DNA of 64,000 bases from Mycolicibacterium phocaicum. GTDB lineage: Bacteria; Actinomycetota; Actinomycetes; Mycobacteriales; Mycobacteriaceae. The notes beneath the pieces are model-generated. The model worked only from the letters and a program-made list of their open reading frames with translations. It did no database searches and was not told the DNA's origin. A program made the translations under genes and the position numbers. The stretch is taken from assembly GCF_010731115.1 (NCBI RefSeq), contig NZ_AP022616.1, forward strand, positions 3,968,001 to 4,032,000, read 5' to 3'. Shown one piece after another: positions 56,750 to 64,000 of this stretch. How positions within the stretch are numbered: position 1 is the stretch's first letter; the number at the start of each line of letters is the position of its first letter.

Positions 56750-56761
56750 GACCTAAAGGTC
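56750..56761. promoter_or_regulatory. Candidate TetR operator
   Basis: GACCT-AA-AGGTC, a perfect palindrome centred between the MpaB-like and TetR starts; two GTCGCATTC direct repeats (56760-56768, 56771-56779) follow. Confidence 0.5.
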
Positions 56762-56794
56762 GCATTCAAGTCGCATTCGGACTCAAGGACTGAG

Positions 56795-57418
56795 ATGGAA
56801 AGTCGCATGTCAGGCCAGCGGAAGCTGCCACAGCAGGAACGTTCTCGTGAGATGGTCGCAAAAATTATTGCGACTGCCGTGAAGATGCTGAAGAAGACGG
56901 ACCCCGACCAGATCACCACCAACGCCATCGCCGCACGGGCCGGCGTCAGCAAGGGCTCCATCTACCAGTACTTCGCCAACAAGGAAGAGCTCATCCACGC
57001 CGCGATCGAGCAGCTCGCCGCCGAGCAGGCGCCGCTGATCGAGGACATGCTCCGCTCCGTCACCTTGGAGCAGCCGCAGGACGCCATGCAGGCGTCGATC
57101 GACATCCTGATCGACTTCACGATCGCCAACCGGAAGTTGATCCGTTACGTCGCCGACCGGCCGGACTATGCACGCACACTGGAGAACGCCTCAGGCCTGA
57201 ACGCGACGCTGCTGGCGATGACAACCCTGCACATGGCGCATTACCGGGACCAGTACCGCCACGAGCTGAGCCCGCGAGCGTTGGCGTGGCTGTTCTTCAA
57301 CATGGCCGTGGCCACCACGACGCGGTACATCGAAAGCGACGACCCGATCCAACTCGACGAGCTCCGCTGCGGTTTGAAGTTCGCCTCGGCCGGGTTGCTG
57401 GTGGGCCGACCCGGCTAG
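56795..57418 (+). CDS. TetR-family regulator
   Basis: 207 residues. HTH: ITTNAIAARAGVSKGSIYQYFANKEELIHAAIEQ. Divergent from the MpaB-like oxygenase gene, its probable target. An internal ATG five codons downstream is an alternative start. Ligand unknown. Confidence 0.88.
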   Translation: MESRMSGQRKLPQQERSREMVAKIIATAVKMLKKTDPDQITTNAIAARAGVSKGSIYQYFANKEELIHAAIEQLAAEQAPLIEDMLRSVTLEQPQDAMQASIDILIDFTIANRKLIRYVADRPDYARTLENASGLNATLLAMTTLHMAHYRDQYRHELSPRALAWLFFNMAVATTTRYIESDDPIQLDELRCGLKFASAGLLVGRPG

Positions 57419-57440
57419 GCACCCGCCGTCCCGATACGTC

Positions 57441-57911
57441 CTACGCGGCTTCGGCGCGGGCCTTCAGCCGCTCGAGCGTCAACCGGATGTTCTCGGCGTT
57501 CGCCGCATCGCGGTCGGCGACACCGGTGAGCGATGCGGCGAACAACTTCAGCAGACCCGGCCGGTTGTCCCAGGTCGACTCGGCGACGCGGCAGCCGCCC
57601 GCCGTCTCGGTGATGTCGTAGCGCCAGTGCGCGATGGGCACGATCGAGGACTTCACGGCGAAGCCGAACGTCCGACCCGGCTCGGCCTCGGTGACGGTGC
57701 AGCTCGTGGTCCACGTCTTCGAGCCGTTGCGGTTGTGTCCCTTGAACACCGAACCCGGTACCGCTGACGAACCCTTCTGCCATTCCATGGTGTGTGCCTC
57801 CTCGGCGAGCGAGGCCAGGGTGGGCAGATCGGTCAGCAACGCGTAGACAGCCGACGGGCTGGCAGCGATCTCGATGGCAGCGGTGACGGAGGCGGGTCCC
57901 TGTGCGGTCAT
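57441..57911 (-). CDS. SRPBCC/polyketide cyclase-type protein
   Basis: 156 residues. SVTAAIEIAASPSAVYALLTDLPTLASLAEEAHTMEW and GRTFGFAVKSSIVPIAHWRYDI match the Polyketide_cyc2 START-like fold. Ligand unknown. Start supported by TACGAT 7 bases upstream. Convergent with the TetR gene. Confidence 0.82.
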   Translation of the reverse strand: MTAQGPASVTAAIEIAASPSAVYALLTDLPTLASLAEEAHTMEWQKGSSAVPGSVFKGHNRNGSKTWTTSCTVTEAEPGRTFGFAVKSSIVPIAHWRYDITETAGGCRVAESTWDNRPGLLKLFAASLTGVADRDAANAENIRLTLERLKARAEAA

Positions 57912-57918
57912 GGGGCTG

Positions 57919-57924
57919 ATCGTA
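57919..57924 (-). promoter_or_regulatory. -10 element for leaderless SRPBCC mRNA
   Basis: TACGAT on the minus strand, 7 bases before ATG 57911. Confidence 0.5.
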
Positions 57925-58061
57925 GACAGACCGTCCGGGGTAGGGCAAGCGGTAATTGTCGCTGGCGCAACAAGAATGCGCGATCTTTGCGGGTAACCGT
58001 TTGGGGGTATGCCGGCGATATACCGCGTGACGGCACCTTCCAACGAAGGAGTTGGGTTGAT

Positions 58062-58616
58062 ATGAGCAAAAAGACATTTGTGGCAGCTACCGCACTCACC
58101 ACCGGTGTGAGCGCGGCGATTATGGGATTGGGAGTCAATATCGCGCAGGCGAAGCCTGCACCATGCCCGCCGATGCAGGTATGCAATGGTCCGGGTAACG
58201 GGCACGGTCCGGGTGGCGGCGGTCCGCCCGGGAACCCGGGTGGTCCACCTGGAAATCCGGGCGGTCCGCCCGGAAACCCGGGTGGTCCCGGTGGCGGGCC
58301 CGGCGGGCCACCGCCCGGCAACCCGGGCGATCACGATGACTGGCATCCGGGTGACCAGGGCAACTGGCACCCCAGGCCGGGCGACCCGGGGCCGGGTGAC
58401 TGGCACTGGCGTGGCGGCCCGCCGCCGTGGGGTCATGGCCCGGGCCCGTGGGGCTGGGGACCACCGCCGAGGCCGAACATCATCTGGGTGGCGCCGCCGC
58501 CGTGGGCCCCGCCGCCTCCACCGTTCGACTACTGGGGCTACACCGTGTACCCGGTGTGGGACCCGGGTTTCATGGCGTGGGGTTTCTGGTTCTTCGGCAT
58601 CTGGATTGCGCTGTAA
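58062..58616 (+). CDS. Secreted Pro/Gly/Trp-rich protein with collagen-like repeats
   Basis: 184 residues behind a good AAGGAG site. Signal peptide (FVAATALTTGVSAAIMGLGVNIAQAKP), then three tandem GGPPGNP units within a Gly/Pro-rich stretch, a Trp/His/Asp-rich middle (DWHPGDQGNWHPRPGDPG) and an aromatic C-terminus (FMAWGFWFFGIWIAL) that could insert in a membrane. Two cysteines near the mature N-terminus may pair. Function unknown; a cell-wall or surface role is a guess. Confidence 0.65.
   Translation: MSKKTFVAATALTTGVSAAIMGLGVNIAQAKPAPCPPMQVCNGPGNGHGPGGGGPPGNPGGPPGNPGGPPGNPGGPGGGPGGPPPGNPGDHDDWHPGDQGNWHPRPGDPGPGDWHWRGGPPPWGHGPGPWGWGPPPRPNIIWVAPPPWAPPPPPFDYWGYTVYPVWDPGFMAWGFWFFGIWIAL
58213..58290 (+). 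repeat. 21-bp coding tandem repeat
   Basis: Units encoding GGPPGNP are repeated with silent differences (GGGAACCCGGGTGGTCCACC-type), giving the collagen-like part of the secreted protein. Confidence 0.7.
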
Positions 58617-58640
58617 TCCGTCAGTAGTTGCCGTCTGATG

Positions 58641-58670
58641 GCTGGGCCTGTCATTGGTGACAGGCCCAGC
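58641..58670. terminator. Hairpin terminator after the Pro/Gly-rich gene
   Basis: GCTGGGCCTGTCA-TTGG-TGACAGGCCCAGC: a perfect 13-bp stem with a 4-base loop, 24 bp after the stop codon. Confidence 0.8.
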
Positions 58671-58709
58671 GTCATGTCGGGAATCGGTGCCGCCGAGAAA
58701 GGTGTTGCA

Positions 58710-59081
58710 ATGAGCATGACCGAGCGTCCCGTGCTACAGCCCAGTGCGGCTCACCCCATCACGATCAAGCCGACCGCCGGACGTGTCACCGTCACGGTCG
58801 ACGGCCGCGTGGTCGCGGACACCACCGATGCACTCACCCTGCAGGAGTCGAATTATCCAGCGGTGCAATACATTCCGCTCGCCGACATCGACCGGTCGGC
58901 GCTGACCCGCAGCACGGCCACCAGCTACTGCCCGTACAAGGGTGATGCCGGCTACTACCACGTCGCCGGCGTCGAGGACGTCATCTGGACCTACGAACAG
59001 CCCTACCCGGCGGTCGCGGAGATCGCCGGCCGGGTGGCGTTCTATCCGGACAAGGCCGACATCGTGGTGCAGCCCGCCTAA
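58710..59081 (+). CDS. DUF427 domain protein
   Basis: 123 residues from ATG 58710 with GAGAAAGG upstream. ITIKPTAGRVTVTVDGRVVADT, YPAVQYIPLADID, SYCPYKGDAGYYHV and VAFYPDKADIVV are the complete DUF427 beta-barrel with its conserved CPYKG motif. Biochemical role unknown. Its stop TAA is part of the -10 element of the next gene. Confidence 0.9.
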   Translation: MSMTERPVLQPSAAHPITIKPTAGRVTVTVDGRVVADTTDALTLQESNYPAVQYIPLADIDRSALTRSTATSYCPYKGDAGYYHVAGVEDVIWTYEQPYPAVAEIAGRVAFYPDKADIVVQPA

Positions 59082-59084
59082 CCT
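59079..59084 (+). promoter_or_regulatory. -10 element for leaderless glycosylase mRNA
   Basis: TAACCT followed by 6 bases and GTG 59091; overlaps the DUF427 stop codon. Confidence 0.5.
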
Positions 59085-59090
59085 GAATCA

Positions 59091-59987
59091 GTGCCCACCG
59101 CCAGCCTGACCCTGGACGGCCCGGCCGGCCTCGGGCTGACGTTGTCGCCGCTGCGCCGTGGCGGGACCGACCCGACTTTCCGGACCGTCGACGGCGTCAT
59201 CTGGCGCACCAGCCTGATGCGCACCGGCGGGGTGACAGCACGGCTCAGCTCGCGGCAGCTGAACACCGTCGACTGCGAGGTGTGGGGCGACGGCGCCGCC
59301 GAATTTCTGGACCGGCTGCCCGGGCTGGTCGGCGCCGAGGACGACGCGACAGGGTTCGCGCCGGCCGAACCGATCATTGCCGAAGCCTGGCGGCGGGTTC
59401 CGCATCTCCGGTTGTGCCGCACCGGGCGCGTGTTGGAGGTGCTGATCCCGGCGATCCTCGAACAACGGGTGCAAGGCCGGGATGCGTGGAATTCGTTCCG
59501 CATGCTGACCATGCGGTATGGCGCGCCCGCACCCGGCCCGGCGCCGGCCGGGATGCGACTGCCGCCGACGGCCGAGGCGTGGCGCCGCATCCCGTCCTGG
59601 GAATTTCACCGGGCCAACGTGGACCCCGGCCGGGCCCGCACCCTGGTCGGTTGCGCGCAGCGGGCCGATGCGCTGGAGCGGTTGACGGCCGAGACCGCGA
59701 CGACGGCGCTGATGTCGTTGCCGGGAGTCGGGCTGTGGACGGCCGCCGAGACGGTGCAGAAGGCGTTCGGCGACGCCGACGCCCTCTCGGTCGGCGACTA
59801 TCACCTGGCGAAGATGGTCGGCTGGACCCTGCTGGGCCACCCGATCGACGACGCCGCGATGGTCGAACTTCTCGAACCGCTCCGGCCGCACCGTCATCGG
59901 GCGGTCCGGCTGCTGGAGGTCAGTGGACTCGCGCGCAATCCGAGATTCGGTGCGCGCCAGGCGATTCCGAGTCTGAAGAAGATCTAG
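59091..59987 (+). CDS. AlkA-like DNA-3-methyladenine glycosylase
   Basis: 298 residues. HhH-GPD domain: LIPAILEQRVQGRDAWNSFRML, then the helix-hairpin-helix LMSLPGVGLWTAAETVQKAFGDADALSVGDYHL with the catalytic Asp in GDYH. Excises alkylated purines in base excision repair. The N-terminal ~100 residues are the AlkA-type beta domain. No Ada partner nearby. Confidence 0.85.
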   Translation: MPTASLTLDGPAGLGLTLSPLRRGGTDPTFRTVDGVIWRTSLMRTGGVTARLSSRQLNTVDCEVWGDGAAEFLDRLPGLVGAEDDATGFAPAEPIIAEAWRRVPHLRLCRTGRVLEVLIPAILEQRVQGRDAWNSFRMLTMRYGAPAPGPAPAGMRLPPTAEAWRRIPSWEFHRANVDPGRARTLVGCAQRADALERLTAETATTALMSLPGVGLWTAAETVQKAFGDADALSVGDYHLAKMVGWTLLGHPIDDAAMVELLEPLRPHRHRAVRLLEVSGLARNPRFGARQAIPSLKKI

Positions 59988-60038
59988 TCCCGATCCGGCT
60001 CCGGGGCGGTGCCGAACAACAGTGGGTTCGGTCGGATT

Positions 60039-60134
60039 GGCGGCAAAAACCGCGGCGCCGCAGCCGCCGAGGGCCAGCCAGAAGGTACCGACGGCCTCCG
60101 CTGCCAGCTTGTGTGTCATCGTGGGAGCACTCAT
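60039..60134 (-). pseudogene. aqpZ: Aquaporin Z remnant (first 32 codons)
   Basis: ATG 60134 is preceded by GGAGGG and reads MSAPTMTHKLAAEAVGTFWL then ALGGCGAAVFAA, the unmistakable N-terminus of AqpZ. After FAA the match ends and the sequence runs into the 3' end of the glycosylase gene. The rest of the channel is gone: a deletion relic that still carries its ribosome site. Confidence 0.75.
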
Positions 60135-60684
60135 TTGGTCAAACCCTCCAATTCCAATCGAAAAAGCCGGGTCAGCAAACAGCATTTCGAGCGTCCCACC
60201 GATGCGTGCCGCAGCCGGCGGTCGTTGCTGAACAGCCGCCCAAAGGTGACCGGAGGTTGCCCGGTGCCCGGGTCGCGAATCTAAGAATCTGAGCAATCTT
60301 TACAGCAAATAAACTTTTGGTAACAGCCTGCGGAAATGTGATATATAGCAAACCAAACTCGGGTGTGGTGACCGGTGGTGCGGGTGGGTCCGGTTGGGGT
60401 GCGGCCGGAATTGATTGGCGAAAATGCAAGGGCTCCAATAAAATTGGCGCTACCGACCGGTAGCTTTCGAGTGTTGTCGACCACAGTCGCAGCAACCTCG
60501 TTAGGCCTGCCTAAGTTGGCATGTCAGGCCGGGTTTGTCATATCGTTTTGTCTCAATCGAGGCGAGCGGGACGGCCCGTCGTTCAGTGCTGCACGCTGGC
60601 ATACCGTCGCTCAGTCCGCTGGCGCCGCTAAAAGCGGCGGTCAAGCGATGCTTCGTAAAGAAGATGGTGAAGGGTTAGGTGGGA
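60135..60684. other. Long noncoding leader/promoter region of gltB
   Basis: 550 bp without a convincing gene. 60285-60360 is the most AT-rich stretch of the window and a likely promoter zone. Other structures: TTAGGC-CT-GCCTAA at 60501-60514 and the hairpin GCCGCT-AAA-AGCGGC at 60624-60638. GGTAAC at 60320 followed by GGAAAT vaguely resembles a GlnR site. None is certain. Confidence 0.45.
60501..60514. promoter_or_regulatory. Palindrome in the gltB leader
   Basis: TTAGGC-CT-GCCTAA, perfect 6-bp arms; the half site TTAGG resembles DtxR/IdeR boxes but the full 19-bp consensus is not met. Confidence 0.35.
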
Positions 60685-63600
60685 ATGGCGCCGCAGCACG
60701 GCGGACCCAGCAAGGTCGGGCTGTACAACCCCGCGCATGAGCACGACGCCTGTGGCGTCGCCATGGTCGCGGACATTCACGGACGTCGGAGCCGCGACAT
60801 CGTCGACAAGGCGATCACGGCACTGCTGAACCTGGAGCACCGCGGTGCTGCGGGTGCCGAGCCGAACACCGGCGACGGCGCAGGCATCCTGCTGCAGGTA
60901 CCCGACGAGTTCCTCCGCGCCGTGTGCGCGGAGGAAGGCTTCGAGCTGCCCGCCGAGGGCAGCTACGCCACGGGCATCGCCTTCCTGCCGCAGTCGGCCC
61001 GCGACGCCAAGCTGGCGTGCGAGGCCGTCGAGAAGATCGTCGAAGCCGAGGGCCTGCAGGTCCTGGGCTGGCGCGACGTGCCGTTCGACGAGTCGTCGCT
61101 GGGCGCCCTGGCGCGCGACGCCATGCCGACCCTGCGTCAGATCTTCATCGCCGGCGCTGACGACATGCAGCTCGAGCGCCGCGCCTACGTGATCCGCAAG
61201 CGGGCCGAACATGAGCTGGGCACCAAGGGCCCGGGTCAGGACGGCCCCGGTCGCGAGACGGTGTACTTCCCGAGCCTGTCCGGCAAGACCATCGTCTACA
61301 AGGGCATGCTCACCACCCCGCAGCTCAAGGCGTTCTACCTGGACCTGCAGGACGAGCGGATGAAGAGCGCGCTCGGCATCGTGCACTCGCGGTTCTCGAC
61401 CAACACGTTCCCGTCGTGGCCGCTGGCGCACCCGTTCCGGCGGGTCGCGCACAACGGTGAGATCAACACCGTCAACGGCAACGAGAACTGGATGCGGGCC
61501 CGTGAGGCGCTCATCCACACCGACGTGTTCGGGTTCCACAACGACCTGAACAAGATTTTCCCGGTCTGTACGCCGGGCGCCTCGGACACCGCACGGTTCG
61601 ACGAGGCGCTCGAACTCCTGCACCTGGGTGGACGTCCGCTGCACCACGCCGTGCTGATGATGATCCCCGAGGCGTGGGAACGCAGCGAGACCATGGACCC
61701 CGCCCGCCGGGCGTTCTACCAGTACCACGCGTCGCTCATGGAGCCGTGGGACGGCCCGGCGTCGGTGTGCTTCACCGACGGCACCATCGTCGGCGCGGTC
61801 CTGGACCGCAACGGTCTGCGTCCGTCGCGCATCTGGGTCACCGATGACGGCCTGGTCGTCATGGCCTCCGAGGCCGGCGTCCTGGATCTGGACCCGTCGA
61901 CCGTCGTCAAGAAGATGCGCCTGCAGCCCGGCCGCATGTTCCTCGTGGACATGGCCGAGGGCCGGATCGTCGACGACGAGGAGATCAAGGACAAGCTGGC
62001 GGCCGAGCACCCCTACCAGGAGTGGCTCGACAACGGCCTGTTCCACATCGACGACCTGCCCCCGGGCGACTACGTCAAGATGCCGCACCACCGCGTGGTG
62101 CTGCGTCAGCAGGCGTTCGGCTACACCAACGAAGAGGTCACCCAGCTGATCGTGCCCATGGCACGCACCGGCGCCGAGGCGCTGGGCTCCATGGGCACCG
62201 ACACCCCGATCGCTGTGCTGTCGCAGCGGCCGCGGATGCTCTACTGCTACTTCCAGCAGCTGTTCGCACAGGTCACCAACCCGCCGCTGGACGCCATCCG
62301 CGAAGAGGTCGTCACCAGCCTCTCGGGCGTCATCGGCCCCGAGGGCGACCTGCTGAACCCGGACGAGAACTCGTGCCGGCAGATCGTCGTTCCGCAGCCG
62401 ATCCTGCGCAACGGCGACCTGTCCAAGCTGATCTGCGTCGACCCCGACCACGAGATCCGGGGCCGCAAGCACGGCATGCGTGCCGCGGTCATCAGCTGCC
62501 TGTACCCCGTCGCCGACGGCGGCGAGGGTCTGCGCCGCGCCCTGGAGGACGTGCGCACCAAGGTGTCGCAGGCCATCCGCAACGGTGCCCGCATCATCGT
62601 GCTGTCGGACCGCGAGTCCAACGAATGGCTCGCGCCGATCCCGTCGCTGCTGTCGACGGCGGCCGTCCACCACCACCTGGTCCGGGAACGCACCCGTACC
62701 CAGGTCGGCCTGGTGGTCGAATCCGGTGACGCCCGCGAGGTGCACCACATGGCCATGCTGGTGGGTGTCGGCGCCGCCGCCATCAACCCGTACATGGCCT
62801 TCGAGACCGTCGAGGACATGGTCGACCGCGGTGTCATCACCGGTCTGACCAGCGACCAGGCCAAGGCCAACTACGTCAAGGCCGCCGGCAAGGGTGTGCT
62901 GAAGGTGATGTCCAAGATGGGCATCTCGACGCTGGCCTCCTACACCGGTGCCCAGCTGTTCCAGGCCGTCGGCATCAGCCAGCGCGTGCTCGACGAGTAC
63001 TTCACCGGCATCTCCTGTCCGACCGGTGGTATCGACCTCGACGACATCGCGGCCGACGTCGCGGCACGGCACAGCCTCGCCTACCTCGACCGGCCCGACG
63101 AGTGGGCGCACCGCGAGCTCGAGGTCGGCGGCGAGTACCAGTGGCGCCGTGAGGGCGAGTACCACCTGTTCAACCCGGACACGGTGTTCAAGCTGCAGCA
63201 CTCCACCCGCACCGGGCAGTACTCGGTGTTCAAGGAGTACACCAAGCTGGTCGACGACCAGAGCGAGCGCATGGCCTCCCTGCGTGGCCTGTTCACCTTC
63301 AAAGACGGTGTGCGCGAACCGATCTCGATCGACGAGGTCGAGCCTGCCAGCGAGATCGTCAAGCGGTTCTCGACCGGCGCGATGAGCTACGGCTCCATCT
63401 CGGCCGAGGCCCACGAGACGCTGGCCATCGCCATGAACCGCCTCGGCGGACGGTCGAACTCGGGTGAGGGCGGCGAGAACGTCGAGCGCTTCGACCGGGA
63501 TGCCAACGGTGACTGGCGACGCAGCGCCATCAAGCAGGTCGCGTCGGCCCGCTTCGGTGTCACGTCGCACTACCTGACGAACTGCACCGACATCCAGATC

Positions 63601-64000
63601 AAGATGGCCCAGGGCGCCAAGCCCGGTGAGGGCGGTCAGCTTCCGGGGCACAAGGTGTACCCGTGGGTGGCCGAGGTACGGCACTCGACCCCGGGTGTCG
63701 GCCTCATCTCGCCGCCGCCGCACCACGACATCTACTCGATCGAGGATCTGGCGCAGCTGATCCACGACCTGAAGAACGCCAACCCCGAGGCCCGCATCCA
63801 CGTGAAGCTGGTGTCCGAAAATGGTGTGGGAACGGTGGCAGCCGGGGTGTCCAAGGCGCACGCCGACGTGGTGCTCATCTCCGGGCACGACGGTGGTACC
63901 GGTGCCACCCCGCTGACCTCGCAGAAGCACGCGGGTGCCCCGTGGGAGCTGGGCCTGGCCGAGACGCAGCAGACCCTGCTGCTGAACGGTCTGCGTGACC
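60685..64000 (+). CDS. gltB: Glutamate synthase large subunit GltB, 5' part (runs off the window)
   Basis: 1105 codons are present and the frame is open at the window end (full length ~1500). After a 22-residue propeptide ([22 protein letters not shown]) comes Cys23, the Ntn nucleophile of the class II glutaminase domain ([37 protein letters not shown]). The central domain and the start of the FMN-binding synthase domain ([42 protein letters not shown]) follow; the Fe-S cysteines should lie just beyond the end. With GltD it makes glutamate from glutamine and 2-oxoglutarate. Confidence 0.97.
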   Translation, partial: MAPQHGGPSKVGLYNPAHEHDACGVAMVADIHGRRSRDIVDKAITALLNLEHRGAAGAEPNTGDGAGILLQVPDEFLRAVCAEEGFELPAEGSYATGIAFLPQSARDAKLACEAVEKIVEAEGLQVLGWRDVPFDESSLGALARDAMPTLRQIFIAGADDMQLERRAYVIRKRAEHELGTKGPGQDGPGRETVYFPSLSGKTIVYKGMLTTPQLKAFYLDLQDERMKSALGIVHSRFSTNTFPSWPLAHPFRRVAHNGEINTVNGNENWMRAREALIHTDVFGFHNDLNKIFPVCTPGASDTARFDEALELLHLGGRPLHHAVLMMIPEAWERSETMDPARRAFYQYHASLMEPWDGPASVCFTDGTIVGAVLDRNGLRPSRIWVTDDGLVVMASEAGVLDLDPSTVVKKMRLQPGRMFLVDMAEGRIVDDEEIKDKLAAEHPYQEWLDNGLFHIDDLPPGDYVKMPHHRVVLRQQAFGYTNEEVTQLIVPMARTGAEALGSMGTDTPIAVLSQRPRMLYCYFQQLFAQVTNPPLDAIREEVVTSLSGVIGPEGDLLNPDENSCRQIVVPQPILRNGDLSKLICVDPDHEIRGRKHGMRAAVISCLYPVADGGEGLRRALEDVRTKVSQAIRNGARIIVLSDRESNEWLAPIPSLLSTAAVHHHLVRERTRTQVGLVVESGDAREVHHMAMLVGVGAAAINPYMAFETVEDMVDRGVITGLTSDQAKANYVKAAGKGVLKVMSKMGISTLASYTGAQLFQAVGISQRVLDEYFTGISCPTGGIDLDDIAADVAARHSLAYLDRPDEWAHRELEVGGEYQWRREGEYHLFNPDTVFKLQHSTRTGQYSVFKEYTKLVDDQSERMASLRGLFTFKDGVREPISIDEVEPASEIVKRFSTGAMSYGSISAEAHETLAIAMNRLGGRSNSGEGGENVERFDRDANGDWRRSAIKQVASARFGVTSHYLTNCTDIQIKMAQGAKPGEGGQLPGHKVYPWVAEVRHSTPGVGLISPPPHHDIYSIEDLAQLIHDLKNANPEARIHVKLVSENGVGTVAAGVSKAHADVVLISGHDGGTGATPLTSQKHAGAPWELGLAETQQTLLLNGLRD

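Noticed and set aside
58200..58320. CRISPR-like direct repeats
   Set aside because: The repeats are in-frame coding units without spacers or cas genes.
60501..60514. Definite IdeR box upstream of gltB
   Set aside because: Only the half site fits; the 19-bp consensus is not matched, so it is reported only as a palindrome.
60628..63930. 1100-codon open frame on the minus strand opposite gltB
   Set aside because: Low-complexity His/Gln/Val/Arg-rich translation typical of the antisense of a GC-rich gene; the plus strand has unambiguous GltB motifs.

Overview
The window is high-GC actinobacterial DNA and almost certainly comes from a fast-growing Mycobacterium/Mycolicibacterium. Family-level recognition supports this: an antigen 85 mycolyltransferase, two carboxylic acid reductases, zinc-independent ribosomal protein paralogues with an Rv0106/Mrf-type partner, treS-mak, fusA2, and a TetR/CYP138/EphF/MsrA/SnoaL/epimerase block. 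Several blocks follow the gene order I recall around M. tuberculosis Rv0105c-Rv0139, but with many insertions, so it is not M. tuberculosis itself. No tRNA, rRNA, CRISPR array, insertion sequence or prophage was recognised.

Layout. 1-13.1 kb: tail of a 2-keto-acid decarboxylase, an alpha/beta hydrolase, a noncanonical MTHFR-like enzyme, a secreted protein divergent from a MarR regulator, the helicase HrpA, a TetR/DUF1214/sulfotransferase cluster, a CocE-like hydrolase and the peptidoglycan amidase Ami1. 13.1-19.8 kb: two truncated gene remnants joined head to tail (carboxyltransferase and NHL-like), an SRPBCC protein, a 145-bp element with inverted ends, a beta-lactamase-fold/FABP/methyltransferase operon, a membrane protein, TesB and a rhomboid protease. 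19.8-22.1 kb: a Zur-type zinc-starvation locus (rpmB-rpmG-rpsN-rpsR divergent from mrf). 22.1-26.4 kb: antigen 85, alcohol dehydrogenase, SDR, and a DMT transporter behind a tiny overlapping reading frame. 26.4-34.7 kb: tandem carboxylic acid reductase genes and an AbiEi/DUF559 protein. 34.7-45.7 kb: secreted lipase-like protein, fusA2, F420-type oxidoreductase, pyrE-like gene, HugZ-like protein, treS-mak and a secreted glycosidase. 45.7-49.8 kb: ABC exporter with MarR, EchA21, PncA, TetR. 49.8-55.7 kb: TetR/CYP138/EphF/MsrA/SnoaL/epimerase/methyltransferase. 55.7-64 kb: MpaB-like oxygenase with TetR, SRPBCC, Pro/Gly-rich secreted protein, DUF427, AlkA-like glycosylase, an aquaporin remnant, a long leader and the start of gltB, which runs off the end.

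The most unusual signals are: (i) five copies of an exactly 49-bp palindrome, all placed 0-10 bp after stop codons, two of them bracketing the DUF559 nuclease-like gene; (ii) two tandem carboxylic acid reductases with patches of identical DNA that suggest gene conversion; (iii) a 145-bp element with near-perfect inverted ends just behind a stop codon; (iv) a perfect KstR-type palindrome in front of a SnoaL/epimerase operon; (v) a 20-codon, probably leaderless reading frame whose stop overlaps a TTG start of a transporter gene. Many start codons here sit 4-8 bases downstream of a TANNNT -10 hexamer with no Shine-Dalgarno sequence, as expected for leaderless mycobacterial transcripts; I used this to choose starts.
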